Notes under the pieces: model-generated
The model's input: the letters and a program-made list of their open reading frames with translations, nothing else
Told to the model about the DNA's origin: nothing
Database searches by the model: none
Origin: an uncultured Anaerococcus sp.
GTDB taxonomy: Bacteria > Bacillota > Clostridia > Tissierellales > Peptoniphilaceae
Assembly (NCBI RefSeq): GCF_943912825.1
Contig: NZ_CALTUX010000013.1
Span: 1 to 51,282 of the forward strand
Reading direction: 5' to 3'
Length of the DNA: 51,282 nt
Translations under genes and position numbers: made by a program
Shown: positions 41,741 through 49,922 of the stretch, in pieces
How the letters are laid out: the number at the start of each line of letters is the position of its first letter
Position numbering within the stretch: position 1 is the first letter of the stretch

Positions 41741-41772
41741 AAAAAGGACGAGCGTGCAGGCTCGTCCTTTTT
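41741..41772 (+). terminator. Strong terminator after the small peptide locus
   Basis: AAAAAGGACGAGC (41741-41753) pairs perfectly with GCTCGTCCTTTTT (41760-41772) around GTGCAG, a 13-pair stem. Confidence 0.85.
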
Positions 41773-42098
41773 GTTTGGTTATTCCATGCTATTAATAGAA
41801 CTCATGGTTAATATTATAATACCTCTAATAGGTGAAATTTCAATTAAAAACAATTATAGGAAAATTGTTGATAGGTATGTTAAGTTTGTAGTTTATAAAG
41901 ATGGATTTGACCAATCTCTTACATCTAGCTACTTCCACTAGCATCTAACTACCCTACTAGCACCTAGCTCCCCGTCTATCCTTCAAGTTCCCCCCCTTGC
42001 TTAGAGCGTAGTCGAGAAGCCAAAAGAAATAATAAGAAGTCAAGAGCAGATAAAGAAGAAGAATCCATTATATTCATAAAATTATTATTTCAATGCAC
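41773..42098 (+). other. Gap between the small peptide locus and the GntR operon
   Basis: The only candidate frame is 41786-41941 (51 codons, starting MLLIELMVNIIIPLIGEIS), which has no ribosome site. Its start resembles the peptide at 41610 (shared LIEL), so it may be a second decayed relative. The rest holds repeated short CTAG-rich phrases (41930-41970) and nothing else that I recognise. Confidence 0.35.
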
Positions 42099-42136
42099 TT
42101 GCCAACTTACTCTATCTGTTATATAATATATATAAC
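42099..42136 (+). promoter_or_regulatory. Promoter with overlapping GntR-type palindrome
   Basis: TTGCCA (42099-42104) and TATAAT (42122-42127) are 17 bases apart. The palindrome GTTATATA/TATATAAC (42118-42136, centre ATA) covers the -10 and the start site, as expected for self-repression by the GntR/YtrA-type regulator that follows. Confidence 0.7.
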
Positions 42137-42154
42137 AAGTAGGAAGGAGGAAAG

Positions 42155-42532
42155 ATGTTTTTTGAGATTGATTTTGAATCGGATATAGCTATTTATGAAC
42201 AGATTAGAAGGGCCTTTATAGTGGGCCTGGCTCGTGGAGACCTCAAGAAGGGGGATAAGCTGCCCTCTGTAAGGGACTTGGCCGAGGAGATTGGCATTAA
42301 TCTTCACACTGTAAACAAGGCCTACAAGCTCCTTGCAAGCGATGGTTTCATAGTTATGGACAGGAGGTTTGGCTCTATGGTCGGCAAGGATTTTGAACCA
42401 GTAAATGACAAAGAAGGTCAGATTATAAAGGATGAACTAGCCTATCTGGCATCCTTTGCCAAGCTTAAGGGCCTTGGCAAGGAAGATTTTATTGCATATA
42501 TAGAAAATATTTGGGAGGATAAAAATGACTGA
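42155..42532 (+). CDS. GntR-family (YtrA subfamily) transcriptional regulator
   Basis: This 125-residue protein has an N-terminal winged helix (YEQIRRAFIVGLARGDLKKG, then LPSVRDLAEEIGINLHTVNK AYKLL) and only a short helical C-terminal part, as in the YtrA subfamily. It lacks an effector domain for sugars or fatty acids. AGGAGGAAAG precedes the ATG. The end overlaps the membrane-protein gene by 8 bases, so the pair is a regulator/membrane-protein module. Confidence 0.88.
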   Translation: MFFEIDFESDIAIYEQIRRAFIVGLARGDLKKGDKLPSVRDLAEEIGINLHTVNKAYKLLASDGFIVMDRRFGSMVGKDFEPVNDKEGQIIKDELAYLASFAKLKGLGKEDFIAYIENIWEDKND

Positions 42533-43607
42533 AGGAAATTTTATTTCTATACTTTACGCTTCATCCATCTTGCTAGTAGGAATCTTGCAAATTTTTGTCA
42601 ATTCCCTTTCCAAAAAAGGCTACGTCTTTGGGATAAGGCTTGATGAAAATAGCGATGGTTTGAGAAAAATAAATAAAAAATATAAACTAATAACTCTAAT
42701 TTTAACCCTAGCCTTAGGATCTATTCAATATTTAATATCATTTGTGACAAATAATGTCGGCTGGATAAGCCTATATTTTTTCCTAAGCTTGGGATTTATT
42801 ATGGTTCCTCTAATTTGGGCCAATAAGGAAATCAGGAAAATTTCTAAGTCTAGTAAGCAAGAAAGGAAAAAACTTGTAAGCATAGGGGGAAAAAGTAAGA
42901 TTTCCTACAAGCCAATCTTACTTATTTACGGCCTTTGCCTTGCCTTTATTATAGGAGGCAGCCTATATCTTTTCCTAAATTACGAAAATCTTCCTGATAA
43001 GCTCATTATGCATACAGATTTTAGCGGAAATGTCACCGACATCCAGGATAAGACTCTGACAAATGTCTTTATGCCAAGCTTCATAAGCCTAGGAAATTTG
43101 GCACTTTTTGCCATGGTAAATTATTTTTTAATCAAGGCCAGGTCAAGGCTTAGCCAGGAAGACCCGGAAAGGTCTCTTGCTGATAATACAAAGGCTAAAA
43201 ATCTTTGGTCCTACTATTTAGGGATAAATGCTCTTCTCATGACCATTCTTTTTCAAATCGGCATAACAAGCTTTAGCTTTGGAGGAGGAGATGGCCTTGT
43301 AAATATCCTAACAGGTCTTACCCTCATAACTTCAATAGGAGGAGTGATCTATTTAGGTTTTAAGGTGGGAACTGACGGATCAAGGCTTAATAATTTATCC
43401 TATACAAGCTTTGAGGAAGATGATGATTATTGGATCCTTGGCTCTACAATCTATAACAATCCTGACGACCCAGCTCTCTTTGTAAATAAGAGAATTGGTG
43501 TGGGGATGACTATTAATATTGCAAGACCAATGGGCAAGGTCATTTTAGCCCTTTCCCTTATAATTTTAATAGTAAGTCTTGTAGCCTTATTTAAATATTC
43601 AGCCTAA
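42525..43607 (+). CDS. DUF1648/DUF5808 membrane protein
   Basis: This 360-residue protein has about eight hydrophobic segments. The DUF1648-type region is seen around NLPDKLIMHTDFSGNVTD (about 155-172). The DUF5808-type C-terminal motif is seen around YWILGSTIYNNPDDPALFVN and IGVGMTINIARPMGK. Such proteins are commonly encoded with GntR/YtrA regulators in Firmicutes; proposed roles relate to cell-envelope stress or autolysin control, but the mechanism is unknown. It overlaps the regulator gene by 8 bases. A small ACTAGC/GCTAGT hairpin at 43618-43632 may end the transcript. Confidence 0.78.
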   Translation: MTEGNFISILYASSILLVGILQIFVNSLSKKGYVFGIRLDENSDGLRKINKKYKLITLILTLALGSIQYLISFVTNNVGWISLYFFLSLGFIMVPLIWANKEIRKISKSSKQERKKLVSIGGKSKISYKPILLIYGLCLAFIIGGSLYLFLNYENLPDKLIMHTDFSGNVTDIQDKTLTNVFMPSFISLGNLALFAMVNYFLIKARSRLSQEDPERSLADNTKAKNLWSYYLGINALLMTILFQIGITSFSFGGGDGLVNILTGLTLITSIGGVIYLGFKVGTDGSRLNNLSYTSFEEDDDYWILGSTIYNNPDDPALFVNKRIGVGMTINIARPMGKVILALSLIILIVSLVALFKYSA

Positions 43608-43727
43608 GCTTGTGTCTACTAGCAAAGCTAGTTTAATAAATAACATTCTTATGATGATAGGTGTAAGTGAAGTATAATAGGCTTGAAATAAATATACACA
43701 TCGACTAATTTTTGCAAAGGAGACTTA

Positions 43728-45713
43728 ATGTTTACAAGTGATGATTTAAAGGCAATTAATGCTATTAGAACCCTATCCATTGCCCAGATAGAAAAGGCAA
43801 ATTCTGGCCACCCAGGCCTACCAATGGGCGCAAGCCCTATGGCCTATGTTTTATTTAACAAGATTTTGAAGGCAAATCCTAAAAATCCTAAGTTTTTTGA
43901 CAGGGACAGGTTTATCCTATCAGCAGGCCACGGATCAGCCATGCTTTATTCCCTACTCCACCTATCAGGCTATGACCTAGCTATGGATGAGCTTAAAAAC
44001 TTTAGGCAAGTTGGCTCAAAGGCACCAGGCCATCCTGAGCTAGGCATGACAGAAGGAGTAGAAGTTACAACTGGTCCGCTTGGCCAAGGTATTGCCCAAG
44101 CTGTGGGTATGGCTGTTGCTGAAAAGCACATGGCAGGTCTTTATAACAAGGATGACATGAAGGTAATTGACCATTATACCTACGCTTTATGCGGTGATGG
44201 GGACTTAATGGAGGGGATTTCCTATGAGGCAATGTCACTTGCAGGTCATCTAAAACTAGATAAACTAATTATCCTTTATGATTCAAACGACATCTGCCTA
44301 GATGGGGACTTGTCTACATCCTTCTCTGAATCTGTAAAAGACAGGGTCCTTGCACAAAATTGGGCCTATGAGAGAGTTGCTGATGGCAATGACCTAGAAG
44401 CAATCTATGAGGCAATAACAAGGGCTAAGGAAAATGACAAGCCAACCCTTATCGAAGTTAAGACTATAATCGGTTTTGGTTCTAAAAACCAAGGCACCAA
44501 CAAGGTTCACGGTGCACCAATTGGGGCGGAAGACTTTGAATTTGCAAAGAAAGCCTATGGTTGGGATGCATCTGACTTTGAAATTTCAGATGATATCTAT
44601 AAATTATTTGAAGAAGGCATAAGGGCTCGTGGAGAATCTGCGAATGAAGCTTGGGATGAGCTTTTAAAGGCTTATGCAGAAAAATATCCAGAAGACTACA
44701 AGGAATTAATGGCAGGCATAAATAGAGAGCTTCCAGCAAATTTCATGGATCAAGTTAAAAAATATTCTCATGAAGACAAGGCTCTTGCCAGTCGTGCTTC
44801 AGGTGGGGAAATCATCCAAGATTTGGCAAAAATCACCAGAAACTTCTGGGGAGGATCAGCTGACCTCTTCTCATCAAATAAGACTAATATCAAGGATTCA
44901 AAGGCCTTTAGAGATGAGAGCCCATGTGGTAGGAATATTTGGTATGGAGTAAGGGAATTTGCCATGGCAGCTATAGGAAATGGTATCATGGCTCACGGAG
45001 GAAGCTTCCACCATGTGTCAACCTTCTTTGTATTTGCTGACTACCTAAAACCAGCTGTAAGGCTTTCAGCCCTATCTCACCTTCCACTTACCTATGCTAT
45101 GACCCACGATTCTGTGGCAGTAGGGGAAGATGGTCCAACCCACCAACCAATCGAGCAACTAGCCATGCTAAGGTCAATTCCAAACACCCTAGTAATTAGG
45201 CCAGCAGATGCCAATGAAACAAGGCTTGCTTGGAAAGTGGCTCTTGAAAGTAAGGACAGACCAGTAGTGTTAGCCCTAACTCGTCAAAATATCTCAAATC
45301 TAAAAGAGACTGAAAATTTAGAAAATATTGACAAGGGTGCCTACATCATAAAAGATGCCGCAAATCCTGAATTAATCCTAATAGCGACAGGTTCTGAAGT
45401 AGCCCTAGCTCTTGAAACAGCAGAAAAGCTAGAAAAATCAGGCAAGGCTACTAGAGTAGTTTCCATGCCATCTATGGAATTATTTAGAGAACAAAGTGCA
45501 GCTTACAAGGAAGAAATCCTTCCAAAAGAGATCACAAAGAGAGTTTCAATCGAGATGGCCACATCCTTTGGTTGGTCCGAATGGACAGGCCTAGAGGGTC
45601 TAAATATTGCCATTGACAGGTTCGGTATATCAGGTCCAGGCGAAGAAGTTGCAAAAGAACTTGGCTTTGACCCAGATGCAATAATTGAAAAGATAAATAA
45701 AAAATATTATTAG
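43728..45713 (+). CDS. Transketolase
   Basis: This full-length, 661-residue, thiamine diphosphate enzyme moves two-carbon units between sugar phosphates. Motifs include KANSGHPGLPMGASP at the N terminus, the cofactor motif GDGDLMEG near 156-163, the DRDRFILSAGHGSAM region and the C-terminal VGEDGPTHQPIEQLA with active-site histidines. AAAGGAGACTTA precedes the ATG. A TATAAT at 43673-43678 is the likely -10; the -35 is weak. Confidence 0.96.
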   Translation: MFTSDDLKAINAIRTLSIAQIEKANSGHPGLPMGASPMAYVLFNKILKANPKNPKFFDRDRFILSAGHGSAMLYSLLHLSGYDLAMDELKNFRQVGSKAPGHPELGMTEGVEVTTGPLGQGIAQAVGMAVAEKHMAGLYNKDDMKVIDHYTYALCGDGDLMEGISYEAMSLAGHLKLDKLIILYDSNDICLDGDLSTSFSESVKDRVLAQNWAYERVADGNDLEAIYEAITRAKENDKPTLIEVKTIIGFGSKNQGTNKVHGAPIGAEDFEFAKKAYGWDASDFEISDDIYKLFEEGIRARGESANEAWDELLKAYAEKYPEDYKELMAGINRELPANFMDQVKKYSHEDKALASRASGGEIIQDLAKITRNFWGGSADLFSSNKTNIKDSKAFRDESPCGRNIWYGVREFAMAAIGNGIMAHGGSFHHVSTFFVFADYLKPAVRLSALSHLPLTYAMTHDSVAVGEDGPTHQPIEQLAMLRSIPNTLVIRPADANETRLAWKVALESKDRPVVLALTRQNISNLKETENLENIDKGAYIIKDAANPELILIATGSEVALALETAEKLEKSGKATRVVSMPSMELFREQSAAYKEEILPKEITKRVSIEMATSFGWSEWTGLEGLNIAIDRFGISGPGEEVAKELGFDPDAIIEKINKKYY

Positions 45714-45716
45714 AAT

Positions 45717-45744
45717 AAGGCTATGGATTTTCCATAGCTTTTTT
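45717..45744 (+). terminator. Terminator of the transketolase gene
   Basis: AAGGCTATGG (45717-45726) pairs with CCATAGCTTTT (45732 onward) around ATTTT and runs into T residues. Confidence 0.85.
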
Positions 45745-45790
45745 CTTAGATAATGCATATAATAGTAGGAGAAGATAAAGGAGAGTCATT

Positions 45791-46372
45791 ATGAAGATAT
45801 GTGTACTTTTAGCAAATGGCAATGAAACTATAGAAATACTTACAGTTGTTGATTATTTAAGAAGAGCTGAAATCCAAGTAGATATGGTATCTACTACAGG
45901 AGATATAAATTTAAAAACATCCCACGGCATAGAATATAAGGCTGATAAGCTTATGGCAGAGATAGATAGAAAAGCCTACGATGGAGTCTATATACCAGGA
46001 GGAACCAAGGGAGCAGAGACCCTTAGGGATAATGATGAGGTAATAGATTTAGTTCGTGAGTTTAACAATGAAAATAAACTAATTGCTGCAATCTGTGCAG
46101 GTCCGATTGTCCTAGATAAGGCGGGTGTCCTTGCTGACAAGAAGGCCACATCCTTCCCAACTATCAGGGAAGAATTAAAAAATGTTGGCGAGTATATTGA
46201 TAATCAAATAGTTGTCACTGATGGCAATATTACAACAGGTAGGGGAGCTGCTGTGACAAATTATCTAGCCCTAAGACTTGTTGAAATTATAAAGGGTGAG
46301 GATGCCAAAGAAGCCCTAAAATACGGCACCCAACACAAGGCAGTAGAAGATTATTTTGGAATAAAATTTTAG
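45791..46372 (+). CDS. DJ-1/PfpI family protein (YajL-like)
   Basis: This 193-residue protein has the nucleophile-elbow cysteine at 102 in AAICAGPIVLDKAG and the conserved N-terminal glutamate in NGNETIEILTVVDYL. The length and ALRLVEII...KYGTQH end match the YajL/DJ-1 subgroup, linked to repair of oxidised or glycated molecules and thiol stress. The ATG follows AAGGAGAGTCATT. The next gene begins 7 bases later, so the two are likely cotranscribed. Confidence 0.9.
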   Translation: MKICVLLANGNETIEILTVVDYLRRAEIQVDMVSTTGDINLKTSHGIEYKADKLMAEIDRKAYDGVYIPGGTKGAETLRDNDEVIDLVREFNNENKLIAAICAGPIVLDKAGVLADKKATSFPTIREELKNVGEYIDNQIVVTDGNITTGRGAAVTNYLALRLVEIIKGEDAKEALKYGTQHKAVEDYFGIKF

Positions 46373-46379
46373 GTAAGAT

Positions 46380-47363
46380 ATGAAAAATATAGGTAAAATT
46401 TTTATCCTGGGTGGGGCCAATTTATTTGCCAGAGAGCTTATAAAATACGGCCTTGACCAGGGATATAAGATAAAAGCGGTGGATTTGATAAAATCTAGCG
46501 AAATAGAAGAAAATGAAAATTTGGAATATATACTGGCAGATTTTTTCTCCCTAGGCGACAAGCGAGCCATAGAGATGATTGGCGATTGCGATAGTTTTGT
46601 CTATGCTGGCGGCATCGATGATCTAGTAGTCCCTAGAAGACCTGCTGGCAAGTTCTTTTATGAGAGAAATGTATTGCCAACAGGCAGGGTGGCAAGGATT
46701 GCCAAAAAGGCTGGCATCAAAAATTTCCTTATACTAGGAGATTATAGGTCAGAAATAGCAGAAAGAAACGAAGTTCTTAGGAAAAATAACTACCACCACG
46801 AGCCATATATAGAAGCCAGAGCCATGCAAGAATCCATTGCCTTTTTTGAGGGCGATGGTCTGATGAATGTCTCAATCCTAAGACCTGGAATGATAGTTGG
46901 TAGATCTAATAAAAATGCCCTAGGTGCCCACATAGACCTAGTTAAGGCCAACACAACAGTACCTGTGACAGAAGGGGTCATTCCAATAATTTCAGCCAGG
47001 GCCCTAGCCCAAGGAGCGATTTTTGCCCTAGAGCTAGAAGGTCACAAAAAAACCTACGCCCTAGCTACAAGCAAGATTTCCTACAGGGAAATCTATGAGA
47101 AAATCCTAGAGATAATGGATACAAATGAAGAAAAGACCTTGGCTTCAAAGTCTTTTGAAGACCTCCTCCCAGCCTATGAAGAGGATAGAAAGATAACAGA
47201 TAGGAAAAATCTAGAACATGGCATTGGCCAAGTAAATATGCTAAGGGCCATGACCATGGACTTGAGCCTAAAAAGCGACTTCGACCTAGGAGAAGAAGAC
47301 CTAGGAGAAGATTTAGAAAAAATGATAGACCTTTACCTAAATGGCACACCTGTAAAGGCATAA
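46380..47363 (+). CDS. NAD-dependent epimerase/dehydratase-like protein with altered active site
   Basis: This 327-residue protein resembles extended SDR proteins: beta-alpha-beta start GKIFILGGANLFARELIKYG, an acidic residue after beta 2 (AVDL), and the ILRPGMIVGRS loop. The usual active-site YxxxK appears as Y143-x3-R147 in EPYIEARAMQ, so classical catalysis is doubtful. It may be a binding or regulatory member, or use Arg in place of Lys. It follows the DJ-1 gene by 7 bases and ends in a strong terminator. Confidence 0.75.
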   Translation: MKNIGKIFILGGANLFARELIKYGLDQGYKIKAVDLIKSSEIEENENLEYILADFFSLGDKRAIEMIGDCDSFVYAGGIDDLVVPRRPAGKFFYERNVLPTGRVARIAKKAGIKNFLILGDYRSEIAERNEVLRKNNYHHEPYIEARAMQESIAFFEGDGLMNVSILRPGMIVGRSNKNALGAHIDLVKANTTVPVTEGVIPIISARALAQGAIFALELEGHKKTYALATSKISYREIYEKILEIMDTNEEKTLASKSFEDLLPAYEEDRKITDRKNLEHGIGQVNMLRAMTMDLSLKSDFDLGEEDLGEDLEKMIDLYLNGTPVKA

Positions 47364-47392
47364 AAAAACTGGAAAATCCTTCCAGTTTTTTT
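47362..47392. terminator. Bidirectional terminator between convergent genes
   Basis: AAAAAAACTGGAA pairs with TTCCAGTTTTTTT around AATCC. It works in both directions, for the epimerase-like gene (+) and msrB (-). Confidence 0.85.
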
Positions 47393-47394
47393 AT

Positions 47395-47832
47395 TTAATC
47401 AAAAAGCTTCAAAAACTTGCCATAACCTTCTTCTTCAAGCTTATCCTTTGGTATAAAACGAAGGCTGGCTCCATTTATACAGTATCTAAGGCCAGTCGCC
47501 TCTCTTGGTCCATCTGGGAAAACATGGCCTAGGTGGCTATCAGCTTCCTTGCTCCTTACCTCAATTCTCTTTCTCATAAGGGTAAAATCATCCTTTTCTG
47601 TAAGCTCTGTATCTTCGATTGGCTTGGTAAATGAAGGCCAACCGCACCCAGCATCATACTTATCAAGGGATGAAAAAAGTGGCTCGCCAGAAACAATATC
47701 CACATAGATTCCATCCTCATAAAAATTGTCATATTCAGAAGAAAAAGGCATCTCAGTCCCATTTTCCTGGGTCACATGATAGGCTTCTTCACTTAAAATA
47801 TTTTTTAGCTCTTCCTTGCTATATTTAGTCAT
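47395..47832 (-). CDS. Peptide-methionine (R)-S-oxide reductase MsrB
   Basis: This 145-residue enzyme reduces methionine-R-sulfoxide in proteins. The catalytic cysteine is C118 in GLRYCINGASLRFIP, and the probable resolving cysteine is C63 in AGCGWPSF. The two zinc CxxC pairs of other MsrB proteins are absent. The start lies 8 bases inside the end of doc, so it is cotranscribed with the toxin-antitoxin pair, which is unusual. AAAGGATAAGTT precedes the ATG. Confidence 0.94.
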   Translation of the reverse strand: MTKYSKEELKNILSEEAYHVTQENGTEMPFSSEYDNFYEDGIYVDIVSGEPLFSSLDKYDAGCGWPSFTKPIEDTELTEKDDFTLMRKRIEVRSKEADSHLGHVFPDGPREATGLRYCINGASLRFIPKDKLEEEGYGKFLKLFD

Positions 47833-48217
47833 AACTTATCCTTTCTGTATTTTTGTAAATCCAATCTTTAAAATCATTCTTATTATAATTAGAGCTGGCA
47901 ACTTCCATAATAATATTTATTATTTCATCATCATTAGCTATAATCTTATATCCATTTAATTTTAGATATATAAGCATCAAATATGTACCTATTCTTTTAT
48001 TTCCATCGATAAAAGGATGGTTCATTATAAATGAGTAAGCAAGTTGACAAGATCTTTCTATAGGGGTGTTATAAATATTATTTCCAAACATTGTTTGAAA
48101 TGCAGAGTTGATTGATAGGTCTAACAAATCATCATCACGTACTCCTTCAATACCTCCGAAGTTTTCAATTAGGGATTTATGAAGCTTAATCACTTGGTCT
48201 TTAGTAAATTTTTTCAT
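47825..48217 (-). CDS. Doc-like toxin (Fic family)
   Basis: This 130-residue protein has the Doc/Fic active-site motif H67-PFIDGN-K74-R75 (HPFIDGNKRIG). Doc enzymes inactivate translation factor EF-Tu by phosphorylation; other Fic proteins AMPylate. Length and the Phd-type partner favour Doc. It overlaps the antitoxin gene by 4 bases and msrB by 8. Confidence 0.92.
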   Translation of the reverse strand: MKKFTKDQVIKLHKSLIENFGGIEGVRDDDLLDLSINSAFQTMFGNNIYNTPIERSCQLAYSFIMNHPFIDGNKRIGTYLMLIYLKLNGYKIIANDDEIINIIMEVASSNYNKNDFKDWIYKNTERISYD

Positions 48218-48456
48218 TTTGCAAGTTCTTCAAAAACATGACTAAATTCATTGAGAATATCTTTAGAAATATCCTCAATATCTTCATTTTTATAATATTC
48301 ATTTTGCTTTATATCGTCATACTGGATCAATAAATATTTTGGTTTATTATTTTTTAAAATTATAGCTGATCCAGAATTATCAACCATTTTTGCAACCTTG
48401 GAAAAATTTTGGTTTGCTTCTGTCATTGAAACTAAATTATCTGTATGAATTCTCAT
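48214..48456 (-). CDS. Phd/YefM-type antitoxin
   Basis: This 80-residue protein has the DNA-binding N-terminal Phd fold (VSMTEANQNFSKVAKMVDNS) and then GSAIILKNNKPKYLLIQYDD. The acidic C-terminal helix (EDIEDISKDILNEFSHVFEE) should bind and neutralise Doc. GAGGTGATTTT precedes the ATG. The palindrome at 48476-48505 just upstream is the likely autoregulatory site. Confidence 0.9.
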   Translation of the reverse strand: MRIHTDNLVSMTEANQNFSKVAKMVDNSGSAIILKNNKPKYLLIQYDDIKQNEYYKNEDIEDISKDILNEFSHVFEELAK

Positions 48457-48475
48457 AAAATCACCTCGCTATTTT

Positions 48476-48505
48476 ATAAATTAGGATAAAAACATCCTAA
48501 TTTAT
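48476..48505 (-). promoter_or_regulatory. Perfect palindrome, likely Phd operator
   Basis: ATAAATTAGGAT (48476-48487) and ATCCTAATTTAT (48494-48505) form a 12-base perfect inverted repeat separated by 6 bases, directly downstream of the predicted promoter of the antitoxin gene. Confidence 0.7.
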
Positions 48506-48509
48506 TTTA

Positions 48510-48537
48510 AATTTACTTTATTTCAATAAAATGTCAA
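48510..48537 (-). promoter_or_regulatory. Promoter of the phd-doc-msrB operon
   Basis: On the minus strand TTGACA (48532-48537) is followed after 16 bases by TAAATT (48510-48515), with the Phd palindrome just beyond. Confidence 0.55.
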
Positions 48538-48605
48538 GTTAAATAAACTATTAAAAAATTCACTTTTAGGTATAATAATAAAAAGATTTTATTAAGGAGC
48601 AAAAA

Positions 48606-49826
48606 ATGTCAATGACAATCAAGAAGGCTACTTGGCCTATAGCCAAGGATTTGGCCTTTGATATCAATAATAAAGCAAATGCAGCTATAGAAAAATATGG
48701 CAGGGAAAATGTGGTAAATGCGGCCCTTGGGACCTTGGCAGATGATTCTGGCAAGATTATCGCCCTTGATAGCGTCTACGATAGGTTAAATCAGATGGAT
48801 AGGTCAATAATTGCATCCTATGCCCCAATTGAGGGGGAAGATGGCTTTAGGGAGGCGGTTTTATCTAGCCTTTTTGAAAATCACAGGCCAAAGGCCTTCA
48901 TGACTGCTATTTCAACCCCAGGTGGAACAGGGGCTATCAGGTCTGGAATTTTTACCTATGCGGATGAGGGAGATCCTGTAATCACTCATGATTATTATTG
49001 GTCACCATATAAGAAAATCTGCGATGAATTTGGCAGAGATTTCATTAGCTATAATTTCTTTACAGATGATTATAAATTTGATATAGACTCCTACAAGGCT
49101 TGCATGGAAAAATCCCTAGAAAATAAGGATAGGCTTGTTTCTATAATAAATTCTCCAGGCAATAACCCAACCGGCTATTCCCTAAGCGATGAGGAGTGGG
49201 ATGAGGTGATCAAAACTTGCCAAGACTTTGCCAAAAAGGGCAAGAAAATCACCCTCATAGTCGATGTAGCCTATATAGAATATGCAGGAAGCGGCAAACA
49301 AAAGGAATTTTTTGAAAAATTTACAGACCTTGACCCAAATTTCTTTGTCATAGTGGCCTATTCCATGAGCAAGTCCCACACAGCCTACGGCCTTAGAAGT
49401 GGGGCAGCTATCGGTATTTCTTCCAAAAAAGAAATCATCGAAGAATTTGAAAATAGCCTAGCTCATTCAGCTAGGTGCAACTGGTCTAACGGAGTCCACG
49501 CCCCTCAGCTTATCCTAAAAGAGTTGGAAGATGATAAGGAAGGCTACAAAAAGGAATTGGAAGATTTAAGGCTCATGCTAGAAAAAAGAGCAGAGATTTT
49601 TGTAAGGGAAGCCCTTGCTAAAAACTTAGAAATGATTCCATATTTTGGAGGATTTTTTACCTTCATCCCAACGGATAAAGCTTTTGAAATAGCAGAAAAT
49701 CTCGAAAAAGAAAACATCTTCACCATCCCACAGGCCAAGGGAATCAGGGTTGCAATCTGTGCGACAAATGAAAAAGACATAATAAAATTAGTTGACAGGC
49801 TAAGTTTTTATATGGCTAATATTTAA
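48606..49826 (+). CDS. Class I/II PLP aminotransferase
   Basis: This 406-residue fold-type I aminotransferase has the Schiff-base lysine K256 in YSMSKSHTAYGLRSG. The cofactor motifs NSPGNNPTGYSL and DVAYIEYAG and the C-terminal arginine region of aspartate/aromatic aminotransferases are visible. The amino donor is not clear; aromatic or aspartate types are possible. TAAGGAGCAAAAA precedes the ATG. A TATAAT at 48571-48576 is the likely -10. Confidence 0.87.
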   Translation: MSMTIKKATWPIAKDLAFDINNKANAAIEKYGRENVVNAALGTLADDSGKIIALDSVYDRLNQMDRSIIASYAPIEGEDGFREAVLSSLFENHRPKAFMTAISTPGGTGAIRSGIFTYADEGDPVITHDYYWSPYKKICDEFGRDFISYNFFTDDYKFDIDSYKACMEKSLENKDRLVSIINSPGNNPTGYSLSDEEWDEVIKTCQDFAKKGKKITLIVDVAYIEYAGSGKQKEFFEKFTDLDPNFFVIVAYSMSKSHTAYGLRSGAAIGISSKKEIIEEFENSLAHSARCNWSNGVHAPQLILKELEDDKEGYKKELEDLRLMLEKRAEIFVREALAKNLEMIPYFGGFFTFIPTDKAFEIAENLEKENIFTIPQAKGIRVAICATNEKDIIKLVDRLSFYMANI

Positions 49827-49836
49827 GAAAAATTGA

Positions 49837-49865
49837 CTTTAGGATACTTCCTAGGGTTTTTTTTT
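49837..49865 (+). terminator. Terminator of the aminotransferase gene
   Basis: CTTTAGG (49837-49843) pairs with CCTAGGG (49850-49856) with G-T pairs, followed by nine T. It lies upstream of the true start of the next gene. Confidence 0.75.
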
Positions 49866-49922
49866 GTTATTTTTATGATTTATGATATTATTATATTAAA
49901 TCATAGATACATAGAGGCTAAA

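Noticed and set aside
41786..41941. A 51-codon frame with a hydrophobic start as a real gene
   Set aside because: No ribosome site and a position directly after a strong terminator; kept only as a possible decayed relative of the upstream peptide.
49833..49922. N-terminal hydrophobic extension of the XRE-TPR regulator as a membrane anchor
   Set aside because: It overlaps the T-tract terminator of the previous gene and lacks a ribosome site; the start at 49923 has one.
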